A stretch of 64,000 bases of DNA. Origin: Betaproteobacteria bacterium SG8_41 (GTDB lineage Bacteria > Pseudomonadota > Gammaproteobacteria > Burkholderiales > SG8-41). The translations under genes and the position numbers were made by a program. Of this stretch, positions 31,966 to 41,969 are shown piece after piece; position 1 is the first letter of the stretch, and every line of letters starts with the position of its first letter. The notes below the pieces were generated by a model. That model saw nothing but the letters and a program-made list of their open reading frames with translations. It was not told the origin of the DNA and searched no databases. The stretch lies in contig LJTT01000034.1 in the NCBI GenBank assembly GCA_001303585.1, forward strand, positions 18,977 through 82,976. Direction: 5' to 3'.

Positions 31966-33341
31966 AGCGCGCGCTCCAGCCGCTGCGTAAGGAAGTCATC
32001 CACATACGCCCACAAGCCCGGCGTGCCGGTCTCGGCATATTCATAGCGTGCCCGCACGACCGGCTTCGCGACGCGAAGCAGCGCGGCGAGATCGATGGGT
32101 GTGCCGGCCACCACGACATCGGCCTCGGCCGCGTCGATGGTCTCGCGCAGCGCCGCGACCTGGTCGGGCGAGTACCCCATGGCGGGCAACACGGGACCGA
32201 TGTGCGGATAGGCAGCGTAGACATCGGCTATCAGGGGCGCAGCCCATGGGCGCGGGTCCACGATGTGCGCGGCGCCTGCCTGCCTGGCCGCGATGAAAGC
32301 CGCGCCGTACGGCATGCCGCCGTGAGTGATCGTGGGACCGTCGTCGACCGCGAGAACGGCCTTGCCGCGTACCGCGGCGGGATCCTCCAGCGTGATGGGC
32401 GATGCCCCACGCACGATCGTCGCCAGCGGATTGATGCGCTGCGCGTTCAGGACGACCCGTTCAACATCGTCCGGCATCGCTGCATTCGTTTTGGCGACGA
32501 CGATGATATGGGCCATTCGCAGCACCGCCTCGCCGGGATGGTGCGTCGTCTCGTGTCCGGGGCGCAGCGGGTCGACCAGCACGATATGAAGATCGGGCAG
32601 CAGCATCGGGAAGTCATTGTTGCCGCCATCCCAGATAATGACGTCACACTCGACCTGCGCCTGCGCAATGACTGCGGCGTAATCCACGCCCGCAAATACG
32701 ACGCTGCCGGCGGCGAGATGGGGCTCGTATTCCTCCCGCTCTTCGATCGTGCATGCGGCGAGGTCCAGGTCGGCACGGGAGGCGAACCGCTGAACGCGGG
32801 CGCGTTCAAGATCGCCATACGGCATCGGGTGGCGGAGAACGGCCACTCGTGCGCCGCGGGCGCGCGCGCGGCGCGACAGGTAGCGCACGGTCTGCGTCTT
32901 GCCGCATCCGGTTCGCACGGCGGAGACCGCGATAACGGGGACGCTTGCCTTGAGCATCGTGCGTGCCGGACCCAGCAGCACGAAATCGGCGCCGGCCGCG
33001 AGCGTACGCGACGCAAGATGCATGACGTGAGCGTGCGCAACATCGCTATAGGCGAAAACGACCTCGTTCACGCCCTGCGCGCGCACCAGTCCGTCGAGCT
33101 CGGTTTCGTCGACGATCGGGATGCCGGCCGGATAGTGCGGCCCGCTCAGGGCCGGCGGATAGCGGCGTTGAGCGATCCCCGGGATCTGAGCCGCCGTGAA
33201 GGCAACCACCTCCGCGGCCGGATCGTCGCGGTAGACGACATTGAAGTTGTGAAAGTCGCGTCCTGCGGCGCCGAGTATGACGACGCGGGTGCGACGCGCG
33301 GAATCTGACACCGAGGCACCCGTCACGCTGGTGAGTAACAT
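31962..33341 (-). CDS. Predicted GTPase / cyclic 2,3-diphosphoglycerate synthetase-like (COG2403-type)
   Basis: VVILGAAGRDFHNFNVVYRDDP; SAVRTGCGKTQTVRYLSRR P-loop-like; VIIWDGGNNDFPML; overlaps arcC start by 4 nt. Confidence 0.75.
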   Translation of the reverse strand: MLLTSVTGASVSDSARRTRVVILGAAGRDFHNFNVVYRDDPAAEVVAFTAAQIPGIAQRRYPPALSGPHYPAGIPIVDETELDGLVRAQGVNEVVFAYSDVAHAHVMHLASRTLAAGADFVLLGPARTMLKASVPVIAVSAVRTGCGKTQTVRYLSRRARARGARVAVLRHPMPYGDLERARVQRFASRADLDLAACTIEEREEYEPHLAAGSVVFAGVDYAAVIAQAQVECDVIIWDGGNNDFPMLLPDLHIVLVDPLRPGHETTHHPGEAVLRMAHIIVVAKTNAAMPDDVERVVLNAQRINPLATIVRGASPITLEDPAAVRGKAVLAVDDGPTITHGGMPYGAAFIAARQAGAAHIVDPRPWAAPLIADVYAAYPHIGPVLPAMGYSPDQVAALRETIDAAEADVVVAGTPIDLAALLRVAKPVVRARYEYAETGTPGLWAYVDDFLTQRLERAL

Positions 33342-33487
33342 GATCTCACCACGCGTTGGACCGCTGCGACTTGCGCTGGATCAAGTGGCTGCAAGAGCGG
33401 CGCCGGGTCATCGATCGAAATCGGCTTTGGGCTGTGAAGGTCGCGCAGACACTGGTGTAAGATGGCCGGCGCCAAGGAGGATTGCTC

Positions 33488-34522
33488 ATGAAAGCGATGG
33501 TGCTCAAGTCCAAGAACACGCCGTTCGTGCTCGAGAACGTACCCGACCCGGCGCCGGGCGCGGGTGAGGCGGTTGCGAAGGTGCTGGCCTGCGGCGCCGG
33601 GCTCACGATTCACCACACGCGTGCCGGGCGGGTGCCGATCCAGTATCCGCGCATCATCGGCCACGAGATCACCGGCGAGATCGTGGCGCTGGGACAGGGC
33701 GTGACCGGGCTCAAGGTCGGGGATCCGGTCACCGCCTATTTCTACCTGACGTGCGGCGAGTGTTACTGGTGCCGGATCAACCGCGAGTCGCTATGCGACA
33801 ACTTCGGCGGCTACGTCGGCCGCGATGTGGACGGCGGCTACGCCGAGTACATCAAGCTGCCCGCGAAGAATTTCCTGCGGCTGCCGGAGGGCCTCGACTG
33901 GCGCGGGAAGCCGGCCGAGATCGGCGTGATCTGCGATGCCATTGCGACACCCGTGAAAGTCATCCGGCGCGCACGCGTGATGCCTACCGACACGGTTGCC
34001 GTGTTCGGCGCGGGCGGCGGGCTTGGCGTGCACATGGCGATGGTCGCGCGCTGGGCTCGCGCAAAGGAGGTCATTGCGGTCGACACCATGGCGTCAAAGT
34101 TCGAGACGTGCCTCAAGGCCGGCGCCGACGCGACGGTAGATGCGTCCGAAGGCCGGGTCGTGGAACAGCTCATGGAACTGACGGGCGGCAAAGGCGTCGA
34201 TGTTGCAATTGACTTCGTCTCCAGCAAGTCAACGCTCGAGGCGGGCGCCGGGGCATTGGCAAAGGGCGGTCGCCTCATCACCCTCGGCGGCCACAGCGAG
34301 CCGTTCCAGCTCGACCCGGCGCAACTCCTCCGAAAGGAGATCGAGGTGATGGGCAGCCGCTATGCCACGCGCCAGGAGGTGATCGAGTCGCTCGAGTTGG
34401 TGGCGCGCGGCGAGTTCTTCCCGATCGTGACCGAGAAAGTGCCTCTCGAGCAGGCGGAAGCGATCCACGCGCGCGTCGACAAGAGCCTCGTCACCGGCCG
34501 GGCAGCACTGGTCATGACGTGA
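33488..34522 (+). CDS. Zinc-dependent alcohol dehydrogenase family protein
   Basis: GHEITGEIVALGQGVTGLKVGDPV; CGECYWCRINRESLC; VAVFGAGGGLGVHMAMVA. Confidence 0.9.
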   Translation: MKAMVLKSKNTPFVLENVPDPAPGAGEAVAKVLACGAGLTIHHTRAGRVPIQYPRIIGHEITGEIVALGQGVTGLKVGDPVTAYFYLTCGECYWCRINRESLCDNFGGYVGRDVDGGYAEYIKLPAKNFLRLPEGLDWRGKPAEIGVICDAIATPVKVIRRARVMPTDTVAVFGAGGGLGVHMAMVARWARAKEVIAVDTMASKFETCLKAGADATVDASEGRVVEQLMELTGGKGVDVAIDFVSSKSTLEAGAGALAKGGRLITLGGHSEPFQLDPAQLLRKEIEVMGSRYATRQEVIESLELVARGEFFPIVTEKVPLEQAEAIHARVDKSLVTGRAALVMT

Positions 34523-34552
34523 CGAGCGCCGCATGCGGCGCGTTCCGAGTTC

Positions 34553-34625
34553 AAAGTTTCAGGTCTCAAGTTTAAGGTTCACGTCGTAAATCCGTAACCT
34601 TGAACCTTAAACCTTGAACGTGAAA
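34553..34625. repeat. Inverted heptamer arrays (GTTCAAA.../...TTGAACCTTAAACCTTGAAC) at convergent junction
   Basis: CAAGTTTAAGGTTCA vs TTGAACCTTAAAC; potential hairpin. Confidence 0.8.
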
Positions 34626-34645
34626 CCGCCGCCGCGGCGCGGCGG

Positions 34646-35065
34646 CTAGGAGCCGGCGACGATCGCCAGCTTGTTCTGCACGGACTTGACCCCTGCCACC
34701 CCCGCGGCGATCTGCGCTGCTCGCGCGCGCTGATCGGCAGTCTCTGCGGTTCCGTAGAGCGTGACGGCGCCGTTTTCGGCATTCACATCGATCCGGTGCA
34801 CATTGACGCTGCCCTCCGCCCCGATCGCATCCTTGACCTTTGCGGCGAGCTCCGCATCGGTGTTCACCGCGGCGACCGCAGGTGCTTGTTGCGGTTCGGC
34901 CATCTTCATTTCCGGTTGCTTGGGCTCCGCCTGTGTCACCGGCGGTATCGGTGTCGACGTCGGCTCGGGCGCCGGCTTGTCGCCGCATGCGGCCAGGCCA
35001 AGAACGAGGACGCCGGCCAGCAGGCTCGAGAAACCCCGACCCGGAAATCGTTCGCTTGGCGCCAT
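34646..35065 (-). CDS. BON domain lipoprotein
   Basis: LLAGVLVLGLAACGD lipobox; BON domain AAKVKDAIGAEGSVNVHRIDVNAENGAVTLYGTAET; SD AGGAG before ATG at 35065. Confidence 0.82.
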   Translation of the reverse strand: MAPSERFPGRGFSSLLAGVLVLGLAACGDKPAPEPTSTPIPPVTQAEPKQPEMKMAEPQQAPAVAAVNTDAELAAKVKDAIGAEGSVNVHRIDVNAENGAVTLYGTAETADQRARAAQIAAGVAGVKSVQNKLAIVAGS

Positions 35066-35275
35066 CAAATTCTCCTCTGGAGGGTGAGTTTTCATGCGAC
35101 GAGCGTAAAGGTACTCCAAATAGCACGCCCGCGAAACGTGGTGGACGAGCGTAATCGCGGACGCGTGGTGCGATGCACAGCGGGTGGAACAAACAGCCTG
35201 TCGCAGGCGTTGGTCATGGGTGATAAACTCGCCCGAGTCGCGGGTTGCCACAAAGCGGCCGGAGGAGGCTAACTT

Positions 35276-35797
35276 TTGGATCCCAATGGGAATTCTGCGT
35301 CTGTCCTGCAGCGATTCGTGGCGCCGCGGATCGCTGCGCGCCTCGTCGCGGCGAGCTGCTTGGCGGCGGGCTTTGTGACCGCGGCGGCGGCGGAGAACTG
35401 GGAGGTCAGGCCAGCGCCGCGCGGGGGAGAGAAAACCTGCCTGCTCGTTTCCGCGAAGCAGCCGGTCAGCGACGGCTATCAGATGGTCGAGGCGCAGATC
35501 GTTGTGGACAAGGGCGCCGTCGTCGTCAGCAGCGATTCCGTGCTTGATCCCGGATTTGAGGACATTGGCTTGGCGATCGCCAGGCATCCGTTCATTCCGG
35601 CCGACCAGGTCCGCGACCGGAAACAGGCGGTATTCGAAAAGCAGTACGCCAAGATCGTCCAGCTCTTCAAGGACGGGCGCGACGTTCGCGTGCAGTTGAG
35701 GTTCTGGCCGACCTGGCCTGCAACCGGGGCGCACTCGGTGTCGTTCAGCCTGATGGGTTTCACGAAGGCTTACGGCGAGGCCGTCAAGTGCGAGTAG
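35276..35797 (+). CDS. Hypothetical secreted protein
   Basis: Signal-like N-terminus; no confident family. Confidence 0.65.
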   Translation: MDPNGNSASVLQRFVAPRIAARLVAASCLAAGFVTAAAAENWEVRPAPRGGEKTCLLVSAKQPVSDGYQMVEAQIVVDKGAVVVSSDSVLDPGFEDIGLAIARHPFIPADQVRDRKQAVFEKQYAKIVQLFKDGRDVRVQLRFWPTWPATGAHSVSFSLMGFTKAYGEAVKCE

Positions 35798-35974
35798 GCG
35801 CAAGAGAGAATAGAGCTCAAAAAAACATCAGCTGCAGGGAACTGCAGATGGGCCCAGATGGGAAACCCGCTCAAGCCGGGACATCTCTTTCCGGTGCGTG
35901 CCCATCGGCGCGCAGGGGTAGCTGCAGTCTGGTTTCGTGAGATAGCTTGCAGATAGAAAACGGAGGAGACGGCC

Positions 35975-36847
35975 ATGGGGCTGCGACTGAAGTTCAATCT
36001 GATTCTTTTTCTCGTCTTTGTCATGGGAATCGGCGTGACCGGCTGGATCTCCAACGAGCTATTGCAGCGCAACGCGCGAGACGAAATCGTCCGCAACGCG
36101 GGCTTGATGATGGAAGCCGCGCTGGCGATTCGCGGCTATACCGTATCCCAGATCCGGCCACACCTGGAGATGCAGTTGATGCGCGTCTTCCTGCCGCAGT
36201 CGGTGCCCGCCTACGCCGCAACGGAGACCATCAACGAACTTCGAAAGAAGCATCCGGATTACAGCTACAAGGAGGCAACGCTCAACCCGACCAACCCGCG
36301 CAATCGCGCGACGGACTGGGAATCCGACCTGGTCCAGACTTTCCGCAACAATCCCGACCGCAAGGAGATCATGGGCGAGCGCGACACGCCAACGGGACGC
36401 TCGCTCTACATCGCTCGCCCGATCCAGGTCAAGAATCCGGCCTGTCTCGCGTGCCACAGCGTTCCGAGCGCGGCGCCGAAATCCATGATCAAGCTCTACG
36501 GCGAAGCGAACGGTTTTGGGTGGAAGCACGATGAGATCGTGGGCGCACAGGTCGTATCGGTGCCGATGTCGTTGCCGATCGAGAACGCCAACCGCGCGTT
36601 TCAGACTTTCATGACGCTCCTGGCGGCGGTGTTCGCGGCGGTCTTCATCGTGCTCAACCTGATGCTGAGCTGGATGATCGTGCGGCCGATTCACCGGATG
36701 TCGAGGGCGGCCGACCGTGTCAGCACGGGCGACTTCGAGATCGAGGAATTCTCCGAGCGCGGGAAAGACGAAATCGCCGTGCTCGGCGCCTCCTTCAACC
36801 GCATGCGTCGCAGTTTGCAGAAGGCCATGCAGATGATCGAGAGCTGA
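35975..36847 (+). CDS. DUF3365/Tll0287-like heme-binding periplasmic sensor with HAMP
   Basis: N-terminal TM, ARPIQVKNPACLACHS (CxxCH), second TM, HAMP-like IVRPIHRMSRAADRVSTGDFEIEEFSERGKDEIAVLGASFNRM, no output domain. Confidence 0.8.
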   Translation: MGLRLKFNLILFLVFVMGIGVTGWISNELLQRNARDEIVRNAGLMMEAALAIRGYTVSQIRPHLEMQLMRVFLPQSVPAYAATETINELRKKHPDYSYKEATLNPTNPRNRATDWESDLVQTFRNNPDRKEIMGERDTPTGRSLYIARPIQVKNPACLACHSVPSAAPKSMIKLYGEANGFGWKHDEIVGAQVVSVPMSLPIENANRAFQTFMTLLAAVFAAVFIVLNLMLSWMIVRPIHRMSRAADRVSTGDFEIEEFSERGKDEIAVLGASFNRMRRSLQKAMQMIES

Positions 36848-36854
36848 CGCGGCG

Positions 36855-37952
36855 ATGGAAAGCTCGGTGCCCGGCACTGCGCGGCGAACGCTGATCTGCA
36901 GCGTCGTCTTCGTTGATATCGTTGACTATTCGAAAAAGACCGTTGCGAAGCAGCTCGCAATCAAGAGCTGGTTCAACGAGCTGCTGGGACAGGCGCTGGC
37001 CAGCACGGCGAACGAGGACCGCATCATTCTCGATACCGGCGACGGAGCGGCGATCTGCTTCCCGGGCGACCCCGAGGAGGCGCTGTTCACCGCAAACGGC
37101 CTGCGCGTCTCGCTGATCGAGCGCGACTATCCCGAGCTCTCCTTCCGCATCGGCATCAACCTCGGGCCGGTGAAGGTGGTGAGGGACATCAACGGCCGGC
37201 CCAATATCCTCGGTGACGGGATCAACGTCGCGCAGCGCGTGATGAGCTTTGCCGAGCCCAACCAGATACTGGTCTCGCGCTCCTACTTCGAGGTCGTGTC
37301 GTGCCTGTCGGAGGAGTACCTGCGGCTCTTCCACTACCACGGTATCCGCCAGGACAAGCATGTGCGCTCGCACGAAGTGTATGAAGTATTCATTTCCGCG
37401 CCGGGCCAGCATGACCAGGCCGTGCCGGCGCCCGAGGCCGAGCTGCCGACGGTTGCCCTCGAGGCCGCAGGTGCGCAAAGCCCGGCGACCGAGTTCGAGG
37501 CGTCGCTGCTGGCGGCACTGGCCGCGAGCCTGGCGAAGTATATCGGGCCGATTGCAGCGGTGATCGTGCAGAAGACCGCAAGAAAGAGCGCGACGCACGA
37601 TGAGCTCTTGCGCGCGCTTGCTGACGCGATTCCTGTTCCCGAGCGGCGCGCCGGGTTTCTGAGCGAGGCCGGAGCGGGCGCTGCGCCGGCGAAGCGCGAG
37701 CCGTCCGCCGCCAGCGCTCGGCACGCCGCCCCGCCTGAGGTCGAGCCGGCAGCGGCGGGCGTCAGCCCGCGGGTTGCCGACCGTGCCGAGCGCCTGCTGG
37801 CGCTTCATATCGGGCCGATGGCGAAAATCCTGGTAAAGAAGGCAGCGAAGAACGCGCGCGGAACGGAGGACTTCGTCGCGGCGCTGGCCGAGGCGATCGA
37901 CGGCGACGAAGACCGCGCAGCATTCCTCGCCGCGGCAGAGAAGGAATTTTGA
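36855..37952 (+). CDS. Adenylate/guanylate cyclase catalytic-domain protein with duplicated C-terminal motif
   Basis: VVFVDIVDYSKKTVAKQ, LDTGDGAAICFPGDPEEAL, RIGINLGPVK, GDGINVAQRVMSFAEPNQILVS. Confidence 0.8.
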   Translation: MESSVPGTARRTLICSVVFVDIVDYSKKTVAKQLAIKSWFNELLGQALASTANEDRIILDTGDGAAICFPGDPEEALFTANGLRVSLIERDYPELSFRIGINLGPVKVVRDINGRPNILGDGINVAQRVMSFAEPNQILVSRSYFEVVSCLSEEYLRLFHYHGIRQDKHVRSHEVYEVFISAPGQHDQAVPAPEAELPTVALEAAGAQSPATEFEASLLAALAASLAKYIGPIAAVIVQKTARKSATHDELLRALADAIPVPERRAGFLSEAGAGAAPAKREPSAASARHAAPPEVEPAAAGVSPRVADRAERLLALHIGPMAKILVKKAAKNARGTEDFVAALAEAIDGDEDRAAFLAAAEKEF

Positions 37953-37997
37953 GCCGCCGGGTCGCCTGGAGCGCGACGGACTAGAATAGCGGCGGAA

Positions 37998-38030
37998 TGT
38001 GATGGATGATGGTGATTGGAAATGGTGATG
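37998..38030 (+). repeat. GGTGATG-type array
   Basis: TGTGATGGATGATGGTGATTGGAAATGGTGATG. Confidence 0.6.
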
Positions 38031-38160
38031 TCCGGATCGCGGCGCGTCGCCAGCTCCCAATCCCGTTACCCGTTCCCAGTAATCTCGGCAGTTTCCATTA
38101 GCACGCTTGTCGCCGGTCAGCGTCCATTGGCTGCCGATCACGCCTTTGAGGAATAAAACG

Positions 38161-39171
38161 ATGGCAAAGGAAAAAAAACGGCTCCTCCTTCCCGACGCAA
38201 TGGCGCGTCCAGGGTGGGATTTCGCGAAGGCGCGCGCGGACGTGGAGGCGATCGCCTTTTCCCCGGGCATGCCGACGGCCGATTTCCGGCGGCTGCTGAG
38301 CGATGCGGACGGCGTTGCGCTTACGTTCACGCCCATACAGGCCGGCGACCTCGAGGTGGCGCCGCGGCTGCGCGCGGTCGGCAGGATCGGGGTAGGGTAT
38401 GACGCCGTCGATGTCGAGGCCCTGACCCGCCGCGGGATCCCCCTGATGACCTGCGGCACCGACAATTCGCCCACGGTCGCCGAGTACACCTTGTTCATGA
38501 TGCTCTGGCTCTGCAAACGCGGCGCCCTGCTCGATTCCCTTCCGCGCCAGGGCCGCTGGTCGGAGCGCTACCGCGAGCTTTCCACCGAGCTGCTGGGCAA
38601 GACGCTGCTCATCATCGGCTTCGGCCGCATCGGCACGCGCGTCGCGAAGCGCTGCCTGCCCATGGAGATGATGGTCGAGGTCTACGACCCGTACGTCGCG
38701 GCGGAGACGGTGCGCGCGGCGGGTTGCGAACCGGTGAGCGATCTCGACGCCGCGCTGGCGCGCGCCGATTTCGTCACCCTTCACTGTCCCAAGTCGCCGG
38801 AGACGGTGGGAATGTTCGATGCCGCGCGGCTGGCGCGAATGAAACCGGGGGCGTACCTCATCAACACCGCGCGCGGCGGCCTGGTCGATGAGGCCGCGCT
38901 CTACGCCGCGCTCGCCGCGGGCAAGCTCGGCGGCGCGGGAATCGACGTCTTTTCTCCGGAGCCGCCGCTCACCGACAATCCCCTCTTCACGCTGTCGAAC
39001 GTCATCACGGCGCCGCATATGGCAGGCAACTCGCGCGAGTCACTCGATCGCGCAGCGCTTACGACGACGCGCAACCTGCTGATCGTGCTCGATGGGGGCG
39101 TGCCCGATGCGCAGTTCGTGGTCAATCCCGATGCGCTGCGCCTTCGGCGCAAAAATGGTGATGAAAAATAG
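38161..39171 (+). CDS. D-isomer specific 2-hydroxyacid dehydrogenase (phosphoglycerate dehydrogenase-like)
   Basis: LLIIGFGRIGTRVAKRCLPMEM; LINTARGGLVDEAALYAAL; VITAPHMAGNSRES. Confidence 0.88.
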   Translation: MAKEKKRLLLPDAMARPGWDFAKARADVEAIAFSPGMPTADFRRLLSDADGVALTFTPIQAGDLEVAPRLRAVGRIGVGYDAVDVEALTRRGIPLMTCGTDNSPTVAEYTLFMMLWLCKRGALLDSLPRQGRWSERYRELSTELLGKTLLIIGFGRIGTRVAKRCLPMEMMVEVYDPYVAAETVRAAGCEPVSDLDAALARADFVTLHCPKSPETVGMFDAARLARMKPGAYLINTARGGLVDEAALYAALAAGKLGGAGIDVFSPEPPLTDNPLFTLSNVITAPHMAGNSRESLDRAALTTTRNLLIVLDGGVPDAQFVVNPDALRLRRKNGDEK

Positions 39172-39281
39172 TGATGATTAATGGTGATGAGAAATGGTGA
39201 TACGAGGCTGGTAACCCCACGCGGTTTTCACCTATCACTAGTAATCATCACCATCTTTCATCACCAGTACTCATCACCAGT
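39155..39281. repeat. Inverted pair of GGTGATGA-type arrays at convergent junction
   Basis: ATGGTGATGAAAAATAGTGATGATTAATGGTGATGAG ... ATCATCACCATCTTTCATCACCAGTACTCATCACC; CDS stop TAG lies inside the left arm. Confidence 0.88.
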
Positions 39282-39289
39282 TATTGCAA

Positions 39290-40153
39290 TTAAGCGGCGC
39301 GCCGCAGCGCCTGCAGCTGACGCGCGATGAAAGCCTTGACCATCTCGTGCGCGCGGTCCGTCTGCGGCCCGGGATGCGCGATCCACTCGTGCTCGCAGCC
39401 TTCGAAGACTTCCAGCTCGCACTCGCCGCCGGCCGCGCGGTAAGTCGCCGCGAACTTCTCCTGGATTGGCGGTATGACGTTGTCGTCGATCCCGCCCTGC
39501 ATGATCAGCATCGGCGGCAATGAGACCGCCTCGCGGCGGTCGAGAATCTCCTGGGGATTGCCTTCGTGGACGAGGTCCCAGGGATCGAAGTAGGTCTTGG
39601 ACTTCTGCATCATTTCCGCGCGCTTCATCTTCTCGGCCTGCAGGAATCGGGCGTACGGATCGCTGATGGGCGAGCGCGTCGCAACGTAGGCGAGCGTCGC
39701 GTCGATTTTCGGGGCCTCGGGCAACGGGTGGGCGTTGTAACGCGGGTCGCGCGGGCGCATGGCAAGCAACTGGGCGACATGACCGCCGCTCGAGCTCCCG
39801 AGCACGCCGAGAGGGGAGGGATCGCCGTTCCATTCCTTCGCCTTGGCCTTGAGCCAGCGAACGCCGTAATTCGCGTCCTGGACCGAGGCAGGATACGGCG
39901 CCTCGGGGGCGAGCGTCAGATCGACGGCCACCACGAGAATGCCGCTCTTCGCGACCGCTTCGTCCATCGGCACATTGGCGAGGCGGTCCTTGTTGTTCCA
40001 TGCCCCGCCATGCAGATCGAGCAGCGTCGGGAACGGTCCTGGCCCCTGCGGCTGGTAGATGCGGGCCATCAGGGTCCGTTGGGGCGTGCGCCGGAACTCG
40101 ACGTCCCAGACCTTGATCGGGTGGTTGCTCGCAGGGTTGTAGATCGCGGCCAT
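39290..40153 (-). CDS. Alpha/beta hydrolase (esterase/lipase-like)
   Basis: LLDLHGGAWNNKDRL; LGSSSGGHVAQLLAM (GxSxG); DDNVIPPIQEKFA. Confidence 0.88.
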   Translation of the reverse strand: MAAIYNPASNHPIKVWDVEFRRTPQRTLMARIYQPQGPGPFPTLLDLHGGAWNNKDRLANVPMDEAVAKSGILVVAVDLTLAPEAPYPASVQDANYGVRWLKAKAKEWNGDPSPLGVLGSSSGGHVAQLLAMRPRDPRYNAHPLPEAPKIDATLAYVATRSPISDPYARFLQAEKMKRAEMMQKSKTYFDPWDLVHEGNPQEILDRREAVSLPPMLIMQGGIDDNVIPPIQEKFAATYRAAGGECELEVFEGCEHEWIAHPGPQTDRAHEMVKAFIARQLQALRRAA

Positions 40154-40722
40154 TCTTGTTTCTCCATGGGGTCAATGAGCGGGACGAGGGCGATCATACC
40201 TGTACGCGAAAGCACGGGCGACGACAGCGGCGCCCCCGCGAGCAAGGGCCGGTAGCAAAATGGATTCCCTTCCTGCCCGAGGCTGAGTCGGGGTTTCGAA
40301 GAATGTGCCCGCGCACATTCAAGCCGACGAAGGCCAGCTGCCTGTGAGCGGCTGGACCGGCGGGGCGGCGCGCGGCGACGGGATGGCGGCGGGAGTCACG
40401 CACAGCCGCTTCATTTTGTTACGCGCTCTAAGTCACTCAGTGACCACGAAAATACCAGCGCCGCTCCGGCGCCCCCACGACTGGCCGGAGGCCCGTCCGG
40501 TTCGTTGGCGGGCGCGGTCCCGGCCCGTTTTAAGGCGTCGCTGCTCTCAAGGTTCATGGCGGGAACGGGACAGGCGCCGCGTTCTGTGGCATCTTTGGGG
40601 CGAAACACGCCAATCGTCCGCAACAATTTCAAGAAAGCAACAGAGGATCCGATGCCGAGCAACCGGCCTCGCTTTTTTGGGCCGCGCATTAGCCAATTCA
40701 TTGCTTCATCACTTCAACCGAT

Positions 40723-41868
40723 TTGACCAGGAACGCGAACATGCATACCCACACCGATCCAAACCAGAATTCAAACGTGCCGATGCCCGAGATAGTTTTT
40801 ACCGGTTGCGAGGTGCTAGCCGCTGCGCGTGCAAAGACGCAGGCCCAGGCACGGCCGGCCGCGAAAAAGAAGGCGCGGTCAAAGCCCGCGGGGCGCCGCA
40901 TCGTGAAGGTGGGGGGACGCCGCGTCAAGACGATCGATGTGCATGCTCATTGCGTGATACCGGAGACGCTCGCCCTGTGCGGAAGGAGCCTCGAAGACCA
41001 GCGCGGTCCCGGCATCGACGAGGTCGGGGCGCGGCGCATACGCGAGATGGACGAGCAGGGTATCGACATGGAAGCGCTGAGCATCAATCCGTTCTGGTAC
41101 AGGACGGAGCGCGATCTCGCCGCAGAGGTGGTCAGGATCCAGAACGAGAAACTGGCGGAGTTCTGCGCAACCTACCCCGACCGATTCGTCGCGTTTGCCT
41201 CGGTCGCGCTGCAATATCCGGATCTCGCAGTGCAGCAGCTCGTGGACGGCGTGAAAAGGCTGGGACTGCGCGGTGCGGCAGTCGGCGCCAGCGTCGCGGG
41301 AGAGGAATTTTCCGACCCGAAATTTCACCCGTTCTGGGCGAAGGCGCAAGAGCTTGGTGTGCTGATCTTCATCCATCCGCAAAGCACGCCCGATCTTGCG
41401 AACCGGCTCAGGGGCAACGGCTGGCTCGCCAACACCATCGGCAACCCGCTCGACACCACCATCGCGCTTTCGCATCTGATCTTCGAGGGAACGCTCGACC
41501 GCTTCCCGAAGCTCAAGATCTGCTCGGCGCATGGCGGGGGCTTCCTGCCGTCCTACGCGCCGCGCTCGGATAACTGCCTGCGCGTGGCGCCCGACATGGA
41601 CACGGGCGTCAAGCTGAAGAAGAAGCCGACGGAATACCTGAGAGACATGTATTACGACACGCTGGTTTTCACCTCGGAAGCGCTGCGGCACCTGGCTGCG
41701 GAGGTGGGCTCGAACCGCCTGGTCATCGGCACCGACCACCCGATTCCCTGGCAAAGCAAGTCCGTCGACCACATTCTCAAGGCGCCGGGCTTCAGCGCGA
41801 AGGAGCGCCGGATGATGCTCGGGGAGACGGCGGCGAAGCTGCTCGGCATCGACCCGGTCGTGCGCTGA
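40723..41868 (+). CDS. Amidohydrolase family protein (ACMSD-like)
   Basis: TIDVHAHCVIPETL; ICSAHGGGFLPSYAPR; VIGTDHPIPW. Confidence 0.88.
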   Translation: MTRNANMHTHTDPNQNSNVPMPEIVFTGCEVLAAARAKTQAQARPAAKKKARSKPAGRRIVKVGGRRVKTIDVHAHCVIPETLALCGRSLEDQRGPGIDEVGARRIREMDEQGIDMEALSINPFWYRTERDLAAEVVRIQNEKLAEFCATYPDRFVAFASVALQYPDLAVQQLVDGVKRLGLRGAAVGASVAGEEFSDPKFHPFWAKAQELGVLIFIHPQSTPDLANRLRGNGWLANTIGNPLDTTIALSHLIFEGTLDRFPKLKICSAHGGGFLPSYAPRSDNCLRVAPDMDTGVKLKKKPTEYLRDMYYDTLVFTSEALRHLAAEVGSNRLVIGTDHPIPWQSKSVDHILKAPGFSAKERRMMLGETAAKLLGIDPVVR

Positions 41869-41885
41869 TCGCGCACCCGGGTCGC

Positions 41886-41953
41886 GTTCAACGTTCCAGG
41901 TTTTAGGTTCGACGCCGACTCCTTGAACAGGGAGCCTTGAACCCGGAACGCTG
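41886..41953. repeat. Inverted degenerate heptamer arrays at convergent junction
   Basis: GTTCAACGTTCCAGGTTTTAGGTTC ... CCTTGAACAGGGAGCCTTGAACCCGGAACGC. Confidence 0.7.
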
Positions 41954-41969
41954 AGCGCCGTAGCGGCGC

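Noticed and set aside
40154-40722. Possible small gene or ncRNA in the long divergent gap
   Set aside because: ORF 40411-40701 (minus) has no recognisable domain and poor composition; no convincing RNA fold seen by eye.
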